Assembly: GCA_964421495.1 (NCBI GenBank)
Contig: CAYQXO010000016.1
Coordinates: forward strand, 1 to 38,954
Length of the DNA: 38,954 nucleotides
Direction: 5' to 3'
Source of the DNA: CAJXOW01 sp964421495
GTDB lineage: Bacteria; Bacteroidota; Rhodothermia; Balneolales; Balneolaceae
The translations under genes and the position numbers were made by a program. The notes under the pieces were generated by a model that did no database searches, was not told the origin of the DNA, and saw only the letters and a list, made by a program, of their open reading frames with translations. Below are positions 16,979-24,512 of this stretch, in pieces (the stretch's first letter is position 1; every line of letters starts with the position of its first letter).

Positions 16979-17608
16979 TCACTCGTACGTATGATTTTTG
17001 GGCTCGGTCACTCTGTGGATCATCTCTTTAAAATGTCCCTTGACAGAGAACCAATTGGTGATTCCGTCCGGAAAATGCTTTTGCAGGCATTCTTCCAACA
17101 TTTTCTGGGCTCGATGCTTGCGAGTCCATGCATTGGAGAGGCTGATCTTAAAGTGTTTCGCAATCTCGGAGGCGGGATCGTCAGCATGCTTGAACCAGTA
17201 AAGAAGGTATTCCCTGTAATTTTTATTAAGCTTTTTTACACAGACATATAATTGGGCCTCCACCTCCTCTTCAACCAATCGTGAAAATTGCAGACTCGGC
17301 TGGCTGGTTTTATACTCCATGGAAGCATAGGGAATTTCCCTGTTTCTGTTATGAAGTCTATAAAAATTATTACGGGTGGCCGACAGCATAAAGGATAGAA
17401 TCATATCCGGGTTGCGAATTTTATTCTGTCGAATGGATTCAAGAGAACTGATCAAAGCGTCTTGTACGCAGTCCTCAGCATCTTCCGTATTCGCATTAAA
17501 GCGGCCTATGAGATAGCTGTGCAAGATAGGATAAATCCTGTTGATGATACGATTTATTTCTTTCTTATCGTTGTTCTGAACTGCATATACCAGGCTTGAA
17601 TAATTCAT
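16979..17608 (-). CDS. ECF-type RNA polymerase sigma factor
   Basis: A 209-residue sigma-70 family protein. Region 2 is visible around residues 25-90 (DAEDCVQDALISSLESI at 43-59 is region 2.2, then MLSATRNNFYRLHNR), and a region 4 helix-turn-helix around 125-175 (REYLLYWFKHADDPASEIAKHFKISLSNAWTRKHRAQKML, cited here in parts: YREYLLYWFK, SEIAKHFKIS, NAWTRKHRAQKM). It is slightly longer than typical ECF factors, with a C-terminal tail of about 35 residues. The downstream small membrane protein may control it. The signal sensed and the target promoters are not visible. Confidence 0.88.
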   Translation of the reverse strand: MNYSSLVYAVQNNDKKEINRIINRIYPILHSYLIGRFNANTEDAEDCVQDALISSLESIRQNKIRNPDMILSFMLSATRNNFYRLHNRNREIPYASMEYKTSQPSLQFSRLVEEEVEAQLYVCVKKLNKNYREYLLYWFKHADDPASEIAKHFKISLSNAWTRKHRAQKMLEECLQKHFPDGITNWFSVKGHFKEMIHRVTEPKNHTYE

Positions 17609-17782
17609 TAGATATGTGTTTTAGATCTTGATGTTTAATATGTGAGAACGCCTCTCTTTGTTCATTTTGAACAAAATATTCACCAAATATAATATAAAAA
17701 ATGAATAAATAAACATTTTTTTGCTGGAAAACAGAAAAAAATAAAAAGCAGTCTTTAAAAAACCGCTCGGGACAGACTCCTG

Positions 17783-17873
17783 GCCCGGATTTCACTAACG
17801 TGGGAATCGCTCCGCTCGGTGCGCATCGTGGGAATTGCTTCGCACCGTACTTACCAGGAAATCCGGGTTAGCA
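17783..17873. repeat. Dispersed GC-rich repeat, copy B (GGGAATCGCT core)
   Basis: Same family and orientation as copy A at 14841, with two tandem units (GGGAATCGCTCCGCTCGGT, then GGGAATTGCTTCGCACCGT). Outer ends CCCGGATTTC and GAAATCCGGG are perfect reverse complements here, so the unit can fold as a hairpin like a REP/BIME-type element. Confidence 0.8.
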
Positions 17874-18078
17874 AGGACGGCGGGTGGTCAGCAGCTTGTT
17901 ACGAATGGAGTCCCGCTTTTTGCAAGATTGCACAGAAACAGGGGCCAACCGTTGCACTGTTGCAAATCACAGATTCAGGTTTAGTCGTCCCATATAAGTT
18001 ACAAAAAAGTACCATGTTCGATGAATTGCCGGTTCTCCCGGTTTTTACACAAGATCTGAAATTAACATATACTTTGGT

Positions 18079-18101
18079 ATGGTATTTGTTAGTTATACCA
18101 T
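18079..18101. promoter_or_regulatory. Candidate operator upstream of the yceI-like gene
   Basis: ATGGTAT (18079-18085) and ATACCAT (18095-18101) are exact inverted arms nine bases apart, centred about 40 bases before the preferred ATG at 18130. Spacing of about 16 bases between centres suits a dimeric repressor. Not tested against any known motif. Confidence 0.35.
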
Positions 18102-18129
18102 GTACATACTAAACAAAGAAAAAATTGAT

Positions 18130-18777
18130 ATGAAACTATTTAAGAAACTACTGATACCATTATTACTGGTTTTTCTAAGCGCTAGCATAGGAGTAAGTCA
18201 GTCCACATCTGATACGGTGGCGACGTATAAAGCGACAAAACAGAGTTCCATGACAATTTCGGGAACATCGACCGTCCATGACTGGGAGGCGGACGTGAAG
18301 GAATTTAATGTTGAATTGGATATCTCGGTCAACAAAGATAAGGCTCAGACGCCGGAGAAAGGTGATTATAAAGCAATTCGGTTCGAGGCTCCCGTAAAGA
18401 AGATAGAGAGCGGGAAAGGAGGGATGAATAAGAAGATTTACAACGCGTTAAAAGAGGACAAGCATCCTGAAATAAGTTTCAGAATGAATGAAATAAATAA
18501 TGTTTCCAGTTCCACGGAAGATACAACGTTTACGCTGGTTCTAAAGGGGGATATAACGATTGCAGGAAAAACTCGAACGATTACAATTAGTGATGTTGAA
18601 GGTCAGTCACTCTCCGACGGCTCCTTTAAGTATAAGGGAGAAAAGTCGATGAAAATGACTGATTTTGAGGTAGATCCGCCCTCGGCTATGTTTGGAGCTA
18701 TCAAGGCGGGCGATGAAATTACGATCTCTTTTGATTTAACGATGTCCCCCATGAATAAGGAAACGGCTTCTAAATAA
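18130..18777 (+). CDS. YceI family periplasmic protein
   Basis: A 215-residue exported protein of the YceI-like family (lipocalin-like beta barrel that binds isoprenoid-type lipids in characterised members). From the ATG at 18130 the N-terminus is a textbook signal peptide (MKLFKK, hydrophobic core, cleavage near VSQ). An upstream in-frame ATG at 18079 would put a 17-residue tail before it and overlap a likely operator, so it is not preferred. Family marks are SGTSTVHDWEAD, then KGDITIAGKTRTI and the closing VDPPSAMFGAIKAGDEITISFDL, cited in pieces. The natural ligand is unknown. A second, diverged relative follows on the same strand. Confidence 0.85.
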   Translation: MKLFKKLLIPLLLVFLSASIGVSQSTSDTVATYKATKQSSMTISGTSTVHDWEADVKEFNVELDISVNKDKAQTPEKGDYKAIRFEAPVKKIESGKGGMNKKIYNALKEDKHPEISFRMNEINNVSSSTEDTTFTLVLKGDITIAGKTRTITISDVEGQSLSDGSFKYKGEKSMKMTDFEVDPPSAMFGAIKAGDEITISFDLTMSPMNKETASK

Positions 18778-18822
18778 TTTCTTCTAAATCCCCTAATGCC
18801 CCGACCCTGTTGCAAAGGCAAG

Positions 18823-19524
18823 ATGCACAATGATCCCCTTGCCCATGGAATATCCCCCCTGGGTATTATCATAGCCCTTGTCTTCTTGCTATTTGCATTC
18901 CCCCTCCTAACCCGGGTCGGGGCACAATTTTTAACTGAGAAGCCTCTGGTTCCCCTTCCCGAAAGTAGTTTATGGGTTGAGGGAAAGACGTCGGTATCGT
19001 CTTATGAGTGTCATGCCAGGGATATAGACGGTTTTGGATTTATAGCGGATACCTCATTCCACGAGCGTTCATCGAAAAGCCGGGCCGTGGTTAAGGTACG
19101 AGTTCCGGTTCGGGAACTGGACTGCGGGAAGCCGGGGATGAACCGGGATATGTACCAGGCCTTAAAAAGCGAGGAACACCCTTATATCCATTACGAATTA
19201 AAAGATATAAACCGGGAGACAACTCCCTTCAACTTTTCGGGGACCGGTGAAGAGAACTGGTTGCAGATCAAAACAAAAGGAGAGTTAACGATTGCGGGTC
19301 GTACCCGGAATGTTGATTTGCAAGTGAGCGGTAAAAGGATAGAGGGTCAGAAAATTCGTGTAAAAGGCAAGAAAAGCCTGAACATGCGCAGTTACGGGGT
19401 AGATCCCCCGACGGCTCTGTTCGGATTGGTACGGGCCAAGGACAGCTTGAGCGTGCATTTTGACTTGATCACTTCGCCGACCGATTCGATCAGTCGGGAA
19501 GCATTGCGTGACCGCCTGGAGTAA
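18823..19524 (+). CDS. Second YceI-like exported protein, diverged paralogue
   Basis: A 233-residue protein from the ATG at 18823, which has AAAGG eight bases upstream; an in-frame ATG at 18796 would add nine residues. A hydrophobic N-terminal segment (GIIIALVFLLFAFPLL) suggests a signal peptide or anchor. The body follows the preceding protein: PGMNRDMYQALKSEEHPYI versus its GGMNKKIYNALKEDKHPEI, KGELTIAGRTRNV versus KGDITIAGKTRTI, and VDPPTALFGLVRAKDSLSV versus VDPPSAMFGAIKAGDEITI. The usual STVHDWE motif is lost (here TSVSSYECHA). It begins within 50 bases of the previous stop, so the pair is probably an operon from tandem duplication. Function unknown. Confidence 0.78.
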   Translation: MHNDPLAHGISPLGIIIALVFLLFAFPLLTRVGAQFLTEKPLVPLPESSLWVEGKTSVSSYECHARDIDGFGFIADTSFHERSSKSRAVVKVRVPVRELDCGKPGMNRDMYQALKSEEHPYIHYELKDINRETTPFNFSGTGEENWLQIKTKGELTIAGRTRNVDLQVSGKRIEGQKIRVKGKKSLNMRSYGVDPPTALFGLVRAKDSLSVHFDLITSPTDSISREALRDRLE

Positions 19525-19559
19525 TCCGAATGACGGCTTGCGGGTAACGGTTGGGAAGG

Positions 19560-19582
19560 TGCCGTTTTATAACGGCATTCTT
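19560..19582. terminator. Hairpin after the second yceI-like gene
   Basis: Perfect seven-base stem TGCCGTT/AACGGCA with a TTAT loop (19560-19577), followed by TTCTT, 36 bases after the stop. It probably ends the yceI-like pair; the T-run is short. Confidence 0.5.
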
Positions 19583-19584
19583 GG

Positions 19585-19656
19585 ATCCCGCTTCGCGGGT
19601 ATCGCTTCACTCGGTGCCTGGAGTTGACAGACGGCTAACCCGGATTTTCACCGGGT
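19585..19656. repeat. Dispersed GC-rich repeat, degenerate copy C
   Basis: Carries CGCGGGTATCGCTTCACTCGGTGC-type sequence (19595-19618), matching one unit of copies A and B, plus small hairpins CCCGC/GCGGG (19587-19599) and ACCCGG/CCGGGT (19638-19656). It lies in the convergent gap before the NtrC-type gene end and may help terminate it. Confidence 0.6.
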
Positions 19657-19664
19657 AATCCCGG

Positions 19665-21035
19665 CTAAGAATCGTTTTCATATTCGATGCCCAGTTTTTC
19701 CATCTTCCGATAAAGGGTGGAGGGATCGACATTGAGCAGACGAGCGGCTTCCGAGCGGTTGCCCCGGGTCCGTTGCAGGATATTTTTAATGTGATGTTTT
19801 TCAAACGACTGGACCGCTTCATTGAGGGATTCCGAACTTATTTCATCTTCGGTGCCGGGATCGGATTCGCGAATGGCGGGCGGCAAGTCTTCCGGTTGTA
19901 TGTAGTCGGAATCACCCAGCAACAGTGCTCGTTCAATGACATTTTCAAGTTCGCGCACCTCCCCTTTCCACTCATAGGCCATCATGAGCTGAAGTGCCTG
20001 GCTGTCGATCCCTTTTACGGATCGATTGACCTGCCGGTTGTATTTGTCGATAAAGTGTTTCGCCAAAAGCGGAATGTCCTGTCGCCGTTCTTCAAGCGTG
20101 GGTAGGGGAATTTCAACCACGTTGAGCCGGTAGTATAAATCCTCCCGGAAATTTCCTTTTTCCACTTCATCGGCCAGGCTGCGGTTGGTTGCAGCGATAA
20201 TGCGCGTGTCGAACGATTTGGTGAAATTGGCTCCCAGCGGCTTGACCTCCCGTTCCTGGAGGACGCGAAGCAGGTCGACCTGAACTTTAAACGGTATTTC
20301 TCCCACTTCATCCAGAAATAAAGACCCTCCATTGGCGGCGACAAAAACTCCCTCCTTATCCTCATTGGCCCCGGTAAAGGCGCCCTTTTTATGACCGAAC
20401 AACTCGGATGCGAAGAGATCTTCGGGCGTGGCTCCGCAATTAATGGCTATGAAGGGCTTGTTGGCGCGGGGACTGTGATTGTGTAGGGCGCGGGCAACCA
20501 ATTCTTTTCCGGTACCGGTTTTTCCGCTGATCAGGATGGTGGTCTGCGCCTGGCTCACCCGTTCGATCCGCTCGTAGACCTTCTTCATCGCTTCACTTTC
20601 CCCGATAATATGATTGAAGTTGAAGTTTTTGTCTATTTGTTCGCGCAGGTATTTGTTCTCCTGGACAAGCGCTTTCCGCTCCATGAGCTGATTGACCCGG
20701 AGGCTCACTTCCTCGAGTTCCAGGGGTTTAAGGATGTAATCGGACGCTCCTTTACGCAATGCTTCGACGGCAGTTTCGACGGTGGCGTAGGCCGTGATAA
20801 TGATAACCAACGTGTCCGGTGAATAGCGGTTAATCTGATCCATCACCTGCAGTCCGTCGTACTCGGGCATCTTCAGATCCGTTATGACGATATCGAAGTT
20901 TCCTTCCCGGGCCTGTTCAATAGCTTCCTTTCCATTTTTTGCGATACTGCACTGATAGGACTCCTCTTCCAGAATATAGGTAAGAGATTCACGTATTTCC
21001 TGCTCGTCATCAGCAATTAGTATTTGGCCTTTCAT
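19665..21035 (-). CDS. NtrC-family sigma-54-dependent response regulator
   Basis: A 456-residue activator with three domains: receiver (1-120; Asp9/Asp10, phospho-acceptor Asp53, Thr81, Lys103), AAA+ sigma-54 interaction domain (about 140-370; Walker A GKTGTGKE at 171-178, the intact sigma-54 contact loop GAFTGA at 218-223, Walker B LFLDEVGE near 239-246), and a C-terminal Fis-type helix-turn-helix (NRSEAARLLNVDPSTLYRKMEKLGI). Phosphorylated by its partner kinase, it should open sigma-54 promoters. Its ATG overlaps the kinase stop codon (ATGA, 21032-21035), which shows translational coupling. Target genes are not identifiable from the window. Confidence 0.95.
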   Translation of the reverse strand: MKGQILIADDEQEIRESLTYILEEESYQCSIAKNGKEAIEQAREGNFDIVITDLKMPEYDGLQVMDQINRYSPDTLVIIITAYATVETAVEALRKGASDYILKPLELEEVSLRVNQLMERKALVQENKYLREQIDKNFNFNHIIGESEAMKKVYERIERVSQAQTTILISGKTGTGKELVARALHNHSPRANKPFIAINCGATPEDLFASELFGHKKGAFTGANEDKEGVFVAANGGSLFLDEVGEIPFKVQVDLLRVLQEREVKPLGANFTKSFDTRIIAATNRSLADEVEKGNFREDLYYRLNVVEIPLPTLEERRQDIPLLAKHFIDKYNRQVNRSVKGIDSQALQLMMAYEWKGEVRELENVIERALLLGDSDYIQPEDLPPAIRESDPGTEDEISSESLNEAVQSFEKHHIKNILQRTRGNRSEAARLLNVDPSTLYRKMEKLGIEYENDS

Positions 21036-22354
21036 GTCTGACTAGTTGATTTTTTCGGTAGCTTTATGATAAAGCATGTTCCTTTCCCTTTTTCGGAGGT
21101 CACGTCGATAGTTCCGTCCATTTTGGATACGATGCCGTAACTGACCGATAATCCAAGTCCGGTACCGCTGCCCACCTCCTTGGTGCTGAAAAAGGGTTCA
21201 AAAATATGATCAATATGTTCCGGTTCAATTCCTTCTCCGTTATCCTCAACGTCAATAAAAAGGTGATTCTTCCTTTGATAGGTACGGAGGGTAATCCTCG
21301 GATCATCTTCATTTTCCAGTGCGTCAACGGCGTTGAGCATCAGGTTGACCAGCACCTGGTGAATATGGTCGGGGACACATTGGATCGGCGGCAGGTCGCG
21401 GTCCAGTTCCTGATCGAATGTGACGTCGCGGCAGCGGGCATCGTGCTGGAGAAGCCCTACGGCTGACTCGATAATCTCGTTAAGTTGCGATTTGACTTGT
21501 TCCGAACTGGAGGGGCGGGAGAAATCGACCAGGTCCCGCACGATTTTGTTAATGCGTTTTATATTTTCTCGAACTTTTTCGAGCCGTTCCTGGGCAAAAT
21601 CATCATCCACTTTGCGTTGGATAACCTGGACAATCGAGGAGATCGCCGTCAGCGGATTACCGATTTCATGAGCAACGCCGGCCGCCATATGTCCGACGGT
21701 GGCAAGTCGCTCGGAATGGCGAACCTGTTCCTCTCGCAATTTAAGCTCTGTCAAGTCGCGCATGATAATAGAGTAACCGTCGACCGATGCCTGTTCGCCG
21801 GGAAGGGGCGTTACCGTTAAGCTAACCAGCAAGTGTTTCCCGTCTTTCGTTAAGCGTTCCGTCTGGTAGTTGGTGACTTCTCCGCTGGTTCGGAGTCCGT
21901 ATTCCAATAGCGACAACTCCCGGGATTCCAGCAGTTCGTCCGGTATAAGTATTTCCAGCGGCTTGCCGATAATTTCGTCGCGCCGCCATCCCAGGATCTT
22001 TTCGGCACCGCGATTCCAGTATGAAATTCGATTATCATTGTCAACGGTTATAATGGCGTCGGCAGAGCTTTCAATGATGTCCCGGTAACGCCCCTCCTTC
22101 AGTTCGAGCTTGGACCGGTAAATCTCGCGATAATAATACACCGTCCACGCCACCCATGCTATCAGCAGAACAGAGGATACAATACCACGGCTTATGTAGA
22201 GCCATCGAAGGGCCAGAAAAGAGGAATTGGAGAAAAAAGCCTCCTCTATAATTTCAAAAATCCCGAACACAAGTCCGACTATAAGAAGGGAGGTCAACAA
22301 AAGGTATCCCAGCCGAACGTGACGAAAAAAAGTTTTTAATTCTTTGAATCTCAT
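21032..22354 (-). CDS. NtrB-like PAS sensor histidine kinase
   Basis: A 440-residue membrane kinase. Two transmembrane segments (about 15-35 and 50-72) enclose only a short external loop, so sensing is more likely by the membrane or the PAS domain (about 88-205, DNDNRISYWNRGAEKILGW region). HisKA has the phospho-acceptor His229 in VAHEIGNPLTA. The ATP-binding domain has N-box NLMLNAVDAL (around 341), DNGEGIEP (371-378) and GSGTGLGLSV (396-405). It forms an operon with the downstream NtrC-type regulator through an ATGA overlap. Its start lies 46 bases from a dispersed inverted-repeat element at 22401-22570. The signal is unknown. Confidence 0.93.
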   Translation of the reverse strand: MRFKELKTFFRHVRLGYLLLTSLLIVGLVFGIFEIIEEAFFSNSSFLALRWLYISRGIVSSVLLIAWVAWTVYYYREIYRSKLELKEGRYRDIIESSADAIITVDNDNRISYWNRGAEKILGWRRDEIIGKPLEILIPDELLESRELSLLEYGLRTSGEVTNYQTERLTKDGKHLLVSLTVTPLPGEQASVDGYSIIMRDLTELKLREEQVRHSERLATVGHMAAGVAHEIGNPLTAISSIVQVIQRKVDDDFAQERLEKVRENIKRINKIVRDLVDFSRPSSSEQVKSQLNEIIESAVGLLQHDARCRDVTFDQELDRDLPPIQCVPDHIHQVLVNLMLNAVDALENEDDPRITLRTYQRKNHLFIDVEDNGEGIEPEHIDHIFEPFFSTKEVGSGTGLGLSVSYGIVSKMDGTIDVTSEKGKGTCFIIKLPKKSTSQT

Positions 22355-22806
22355 GTCAAGCTATATAGCTTTAAAGGGAATCTCCCTGCGTTGATATTGG
22401 CAAGGAGTCTGCCGGACTTTTACAAATCTACTGGCAATAAAGCCGGATTTGGGTACCTATTGACCGATTTATCGTTAAATAGATCCACTATTTTACCTCA
22501 AAATCGGCCAAAATCTACCTCAAACCGGACTTTTTTTCGCTACGATCCGAAAAGTCCGACAGACTCCTTGGAAGTTAAAAATTTCCGCCATTAATGCATA
22601 TTCGGGAATCTGACGGACCTTTGAAAATTACAATGGGTACTATGGAAAGGCCGGAGTGGACGCCAATTTAGTGCCTCTTTATTGTACGATGTCATCCGGG
22701 AGAGGACGAATCGTTATTATATACGATTCCACCGCCCAAAAAGTTAATATATGATCAGAAGGTAGTGAAAATGAAGCGAAAGTCGATAATGCAAACATTC
22801 TGATAT
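22355..22806. other. Gap between kinase and HTH genes
   Basis: 452 bases between divergent genes. The left part is taken up by the inverted-repeat element at 22401-22570 and a partial related stretch up to about 22625. Bases 22630-22806 show nothing recognisable beyond space for a promoter. Confidence 0.5.
22401..22570. repeat. 170-bp element with 21-bp terminal inverted repeats
   Basis: Bases 22401-22421 and 22550-22570 are reverse complements with a single mismatch (core GGAGTCTG-CGGACTTTT / AAAAGTCCG-CAGACTCC). The block 22404-22458 recurs, inverted, at 26963-27017 with about 85-90 percent identity by eye. A weaker partial match (GAATCTGACGGACC) follows at 22597-22610. No coding frame inside. 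It looks like a small non-autonomous mobile element or palindromic intergenic repeat. Confidence 0.8.
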
Positions 22807-23229
22807 ATGCCCAAAAAGATAGGCAGCCTTACGCTATATTCCGTAGACGATTTACATGAGCAACTCGGTCTCAGTAAAATGACCATACGCACTTATTTGA
22901 GGGAAGGGCGTATCCGGGGGCGCAAGCTGGGAGTATCCTGGTATGTGACGGAAGAGGCCTTGCGGGAATACTTCGGAGAATCAACTCAAAACTCCAGCAC
23001 CCCGGCCAATTCAGAAGCGTCTTCGGCAAGTATCCCGTATAAATATGTGATCCAGGGGGTTAACGACCTGGTATCGGAAAAGGAGGAGTGCGATACGGTT
23101 GAAGAGGCGCTGGAGTGCCTGGAAAATCAGGCTATTATCAGTTTATTCCAGGTCGCCAAGGTGAATCGTGATTCGGGTGAAGTCGTCGAATTGATCAAGG
23201 CGAGGGAGTTTATGGATCGCCATTCCTGA
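22807..23229 (+). CDS. Excisionase/MerR-type helix-turn-helix protein
   Basis: A 140-residue protein. Residues 9-57 form a HTH_17-like (excisionase/MerR-like) DNA-binding domain: LYSVDDLHEQLGLSKMTIRTY, cited in part as SVDDLHEQLGLS, followed by the wing GRIRGRKLGVSWYVTEEALREY (here shortened to RGRKLGVSWYVT). Residues 58-75 are a Ser/Asn-rich linker, and the C-terminal half (VIQGVNDLVSEKEECDTVEEALECL and on) is an acidic alpha/beta region of no known family. There is no integrase or phage gene nearby, so it is probably a chromosomal regulator and not a phage excisionase. A small acidic protein gene follows on the same strand after 166 bases. Confidence 0.8.
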   Translation: MPKKIGSLTLYSVDDLHEQLGLSKMTIRTYLREGRIRGRKLGVSWYVTEEALREYFGESTQNSSTPANSEASSASIPYKYVIQGVNDLVSEKEECDTVEEALECLENQAIISLFQVAKVNRDSGEVVELIKAREFMDRHS

Positions 23230-23395
23230 AGCCGGTTTTCCGGGAATGTCGCGCTCCCGCTTACCGATAAAGAAAACAAAATCTTGCGTTGCGCAGGAGC
23301 GGTTGTATCCATCTAAAAGTAATAAAGAGTGCCATTCTTAGTTTAATCACGTGAGTGTGAAAGCAATGATAACCATGGACTGAATAAAATTACGT

Positions 23396-23683
23396 ATGGT
23401 GGAAAAAGACGATACGAAGCTGGAAATTTTTGGATTCGGTGAAGAAACGGATGATACGTTTTATTGCCTGGTGGATTTGACCAAAAGTCCTGACGGAATA
23501 GACCTTGAACAACTCAAGCTGGCCGATCCCCGCAATTTTGACGAGGAATTGGACAAAATGGGATGCATCGTAATGGTAACCGGCCAGGAGATGGAAGAAT
23601 TGATTGAGCGGGGCGATATTAATGACGCCAATCTGCATAAGTCTCTCTATGACCTGGCCGTTGAGGAAGGTATTATAGAGTAG
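23396..23683 (+). CDS. Small acidic protein of unknown function
   Basis: A 95-residue, strongly acidic soluble protein with no signal peptide or membrane segment and no family I recognise. The composition is balanced, the reading frame is clean and the acidity matches neighbouring genuine genes, so it is likely real. It contains VDLTKSPDGIDLEQLKLADP and CIVMVTGQEMEELIERGD, alternating beta and helix, which suggests a small alpha/beta fold. It lies on the same strand as the HTH gene but 166 bases downstream, so shared transcription is possible but not shown. Confidence 0.65.
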   Translation: MVEKDDTKLEIFGFGEETDDTFYCLVDLTKSPDGIDLEQLKLADPRNFDEELDKMGCIVMVTGQEMEELIERGDINDANLHKSLYDLAVEEGIIE

Positions 23684-23848
23684 GGGGTAATCTTCAAAAG
23701 CTGCCTCCTTTTAACCCGGGGAGATAGTTTTTATAAGCTGTATCTGATCGGTTTTGCCACAAAGAAAGGGAGGTTATCACGCAGGATGCCAAAAACATTG
23801 GATTGTTGGATGCTATTGGGCACGGGAAAACCTGATGCGGGCTCTATT

Positions 23849-24436
23849 TTAAAACTCGAACTTTACGGGAAAGGGTCCTTCTTTCTTCCACCAGTGAGCA
23901 GCTTTCAACAAAATAAGGGCCGTTTTGCTATCCGTGATTTCCCCGTCGAGGACCATTTGGTGAGCCTCGGGGAATGAGATGCGATGTTTTTGAAGAAATT
24001 CCTCTTGATCAATTTGTTGGGCCTGCTCCTCGAGCTCCCAGCCGACGTACAGGTGTATGATTTCGTCGGTATAGCCAATACTGGGATAGAAGAAATCCAG
24101 AGAGGCACACCGGCTACAGCTGATTCCCGTTTCCTCTTTAAGTTCTCGCTTCGCTGTGGTACGCGGAGATTCATCGGCATCGATCTTGCCGGCGGGAACT
24201 TCGAGAAAAATCAGGTCAAGGGGATAGCGATACTGGCGAACCAGCATAACGTCGCCGTTTTTGAATACGGGTAAAAGAGCGGCTGCTCCCTGGTGCTTTA
24301 CATATTCGCGCGACGCGGTTTCTCCGTCGGGCAGTTCCACCTCGTCTTTGAAAAAATCCAGTAAGTCTCCCCGGAAAACGGAGGTTGAAGACAGTTTTTT
24401 TTCTTTCAGGCTTTTATCGGTTTCTTCGGTGTCCAT
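23849..24436 (-). CDS. Nudix hydrolase, ADP-ribose pyrophosphatase-like
   Basis: A 195-residue enzyme of the Nudix superfamily, probably hydrolysing ADP-ribose or a related nucleoside diphosphate sugar. The Nudix box fits Gx5Ex7REuxEExGu: it begins GKIDADE and ends RELKEETGI. Upstream of it are ALLPVFKNGDVMLVRQYRYPLD and EVPAG, and downstream FYPSIGYTDE, the pattern seen in the ADPRase branch, whose specificity residues sit after the box. No signal peptide. It is divergent from the CDP-alcohol phosphatidyltransferase gene with 76 bases between them. Exact substrate not provable from sequence. Confidence 0.9.
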   Translation of the reverse strand: MDTEETDKSLKEKKLSSTSVFRGDLLDFFKDEVELPDGETASREYVKHQGAAALLPVFKNGDVMLVRQYRYPLDLIFLEVPAGKIDADESPRTTAKRELKEETGISCSRCASLDFFYPSIGYTDEIIHLYVGWELEEQAQQIDQEEFLQKHRISFPEAHQMVLDGEITDSKTALILLKAAHWWKKEGPFPVKFEF

Positions 24437-24512
24437 TTTATGAATTAGCGGTGATGCTTGTTATTTTTATTGCCGTTCGCAACCGGTTTACTGCAAGGCA
24501 AAAAACGAAACT

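Larger units (their letters stand above)
17609..18129. other. Gap between the sigma factor gene and yceI-like genes
   Basis: 521 bases between divergent genes. The first part is AT-rich and presumably holds the sigma gene promoter. Bases 17783-17873 are dispersed repeat copy B. A frame at 17819-18112 overlaps the repeat and shows no protein character. A small inverted repeat lies at 18079-18101. Confidence 0.5.

Noticed and set aside
17819..18112. 97-codon frame across dispersed repeat B
   Set aside because: Begins inside a repeat element and has no conserved features.
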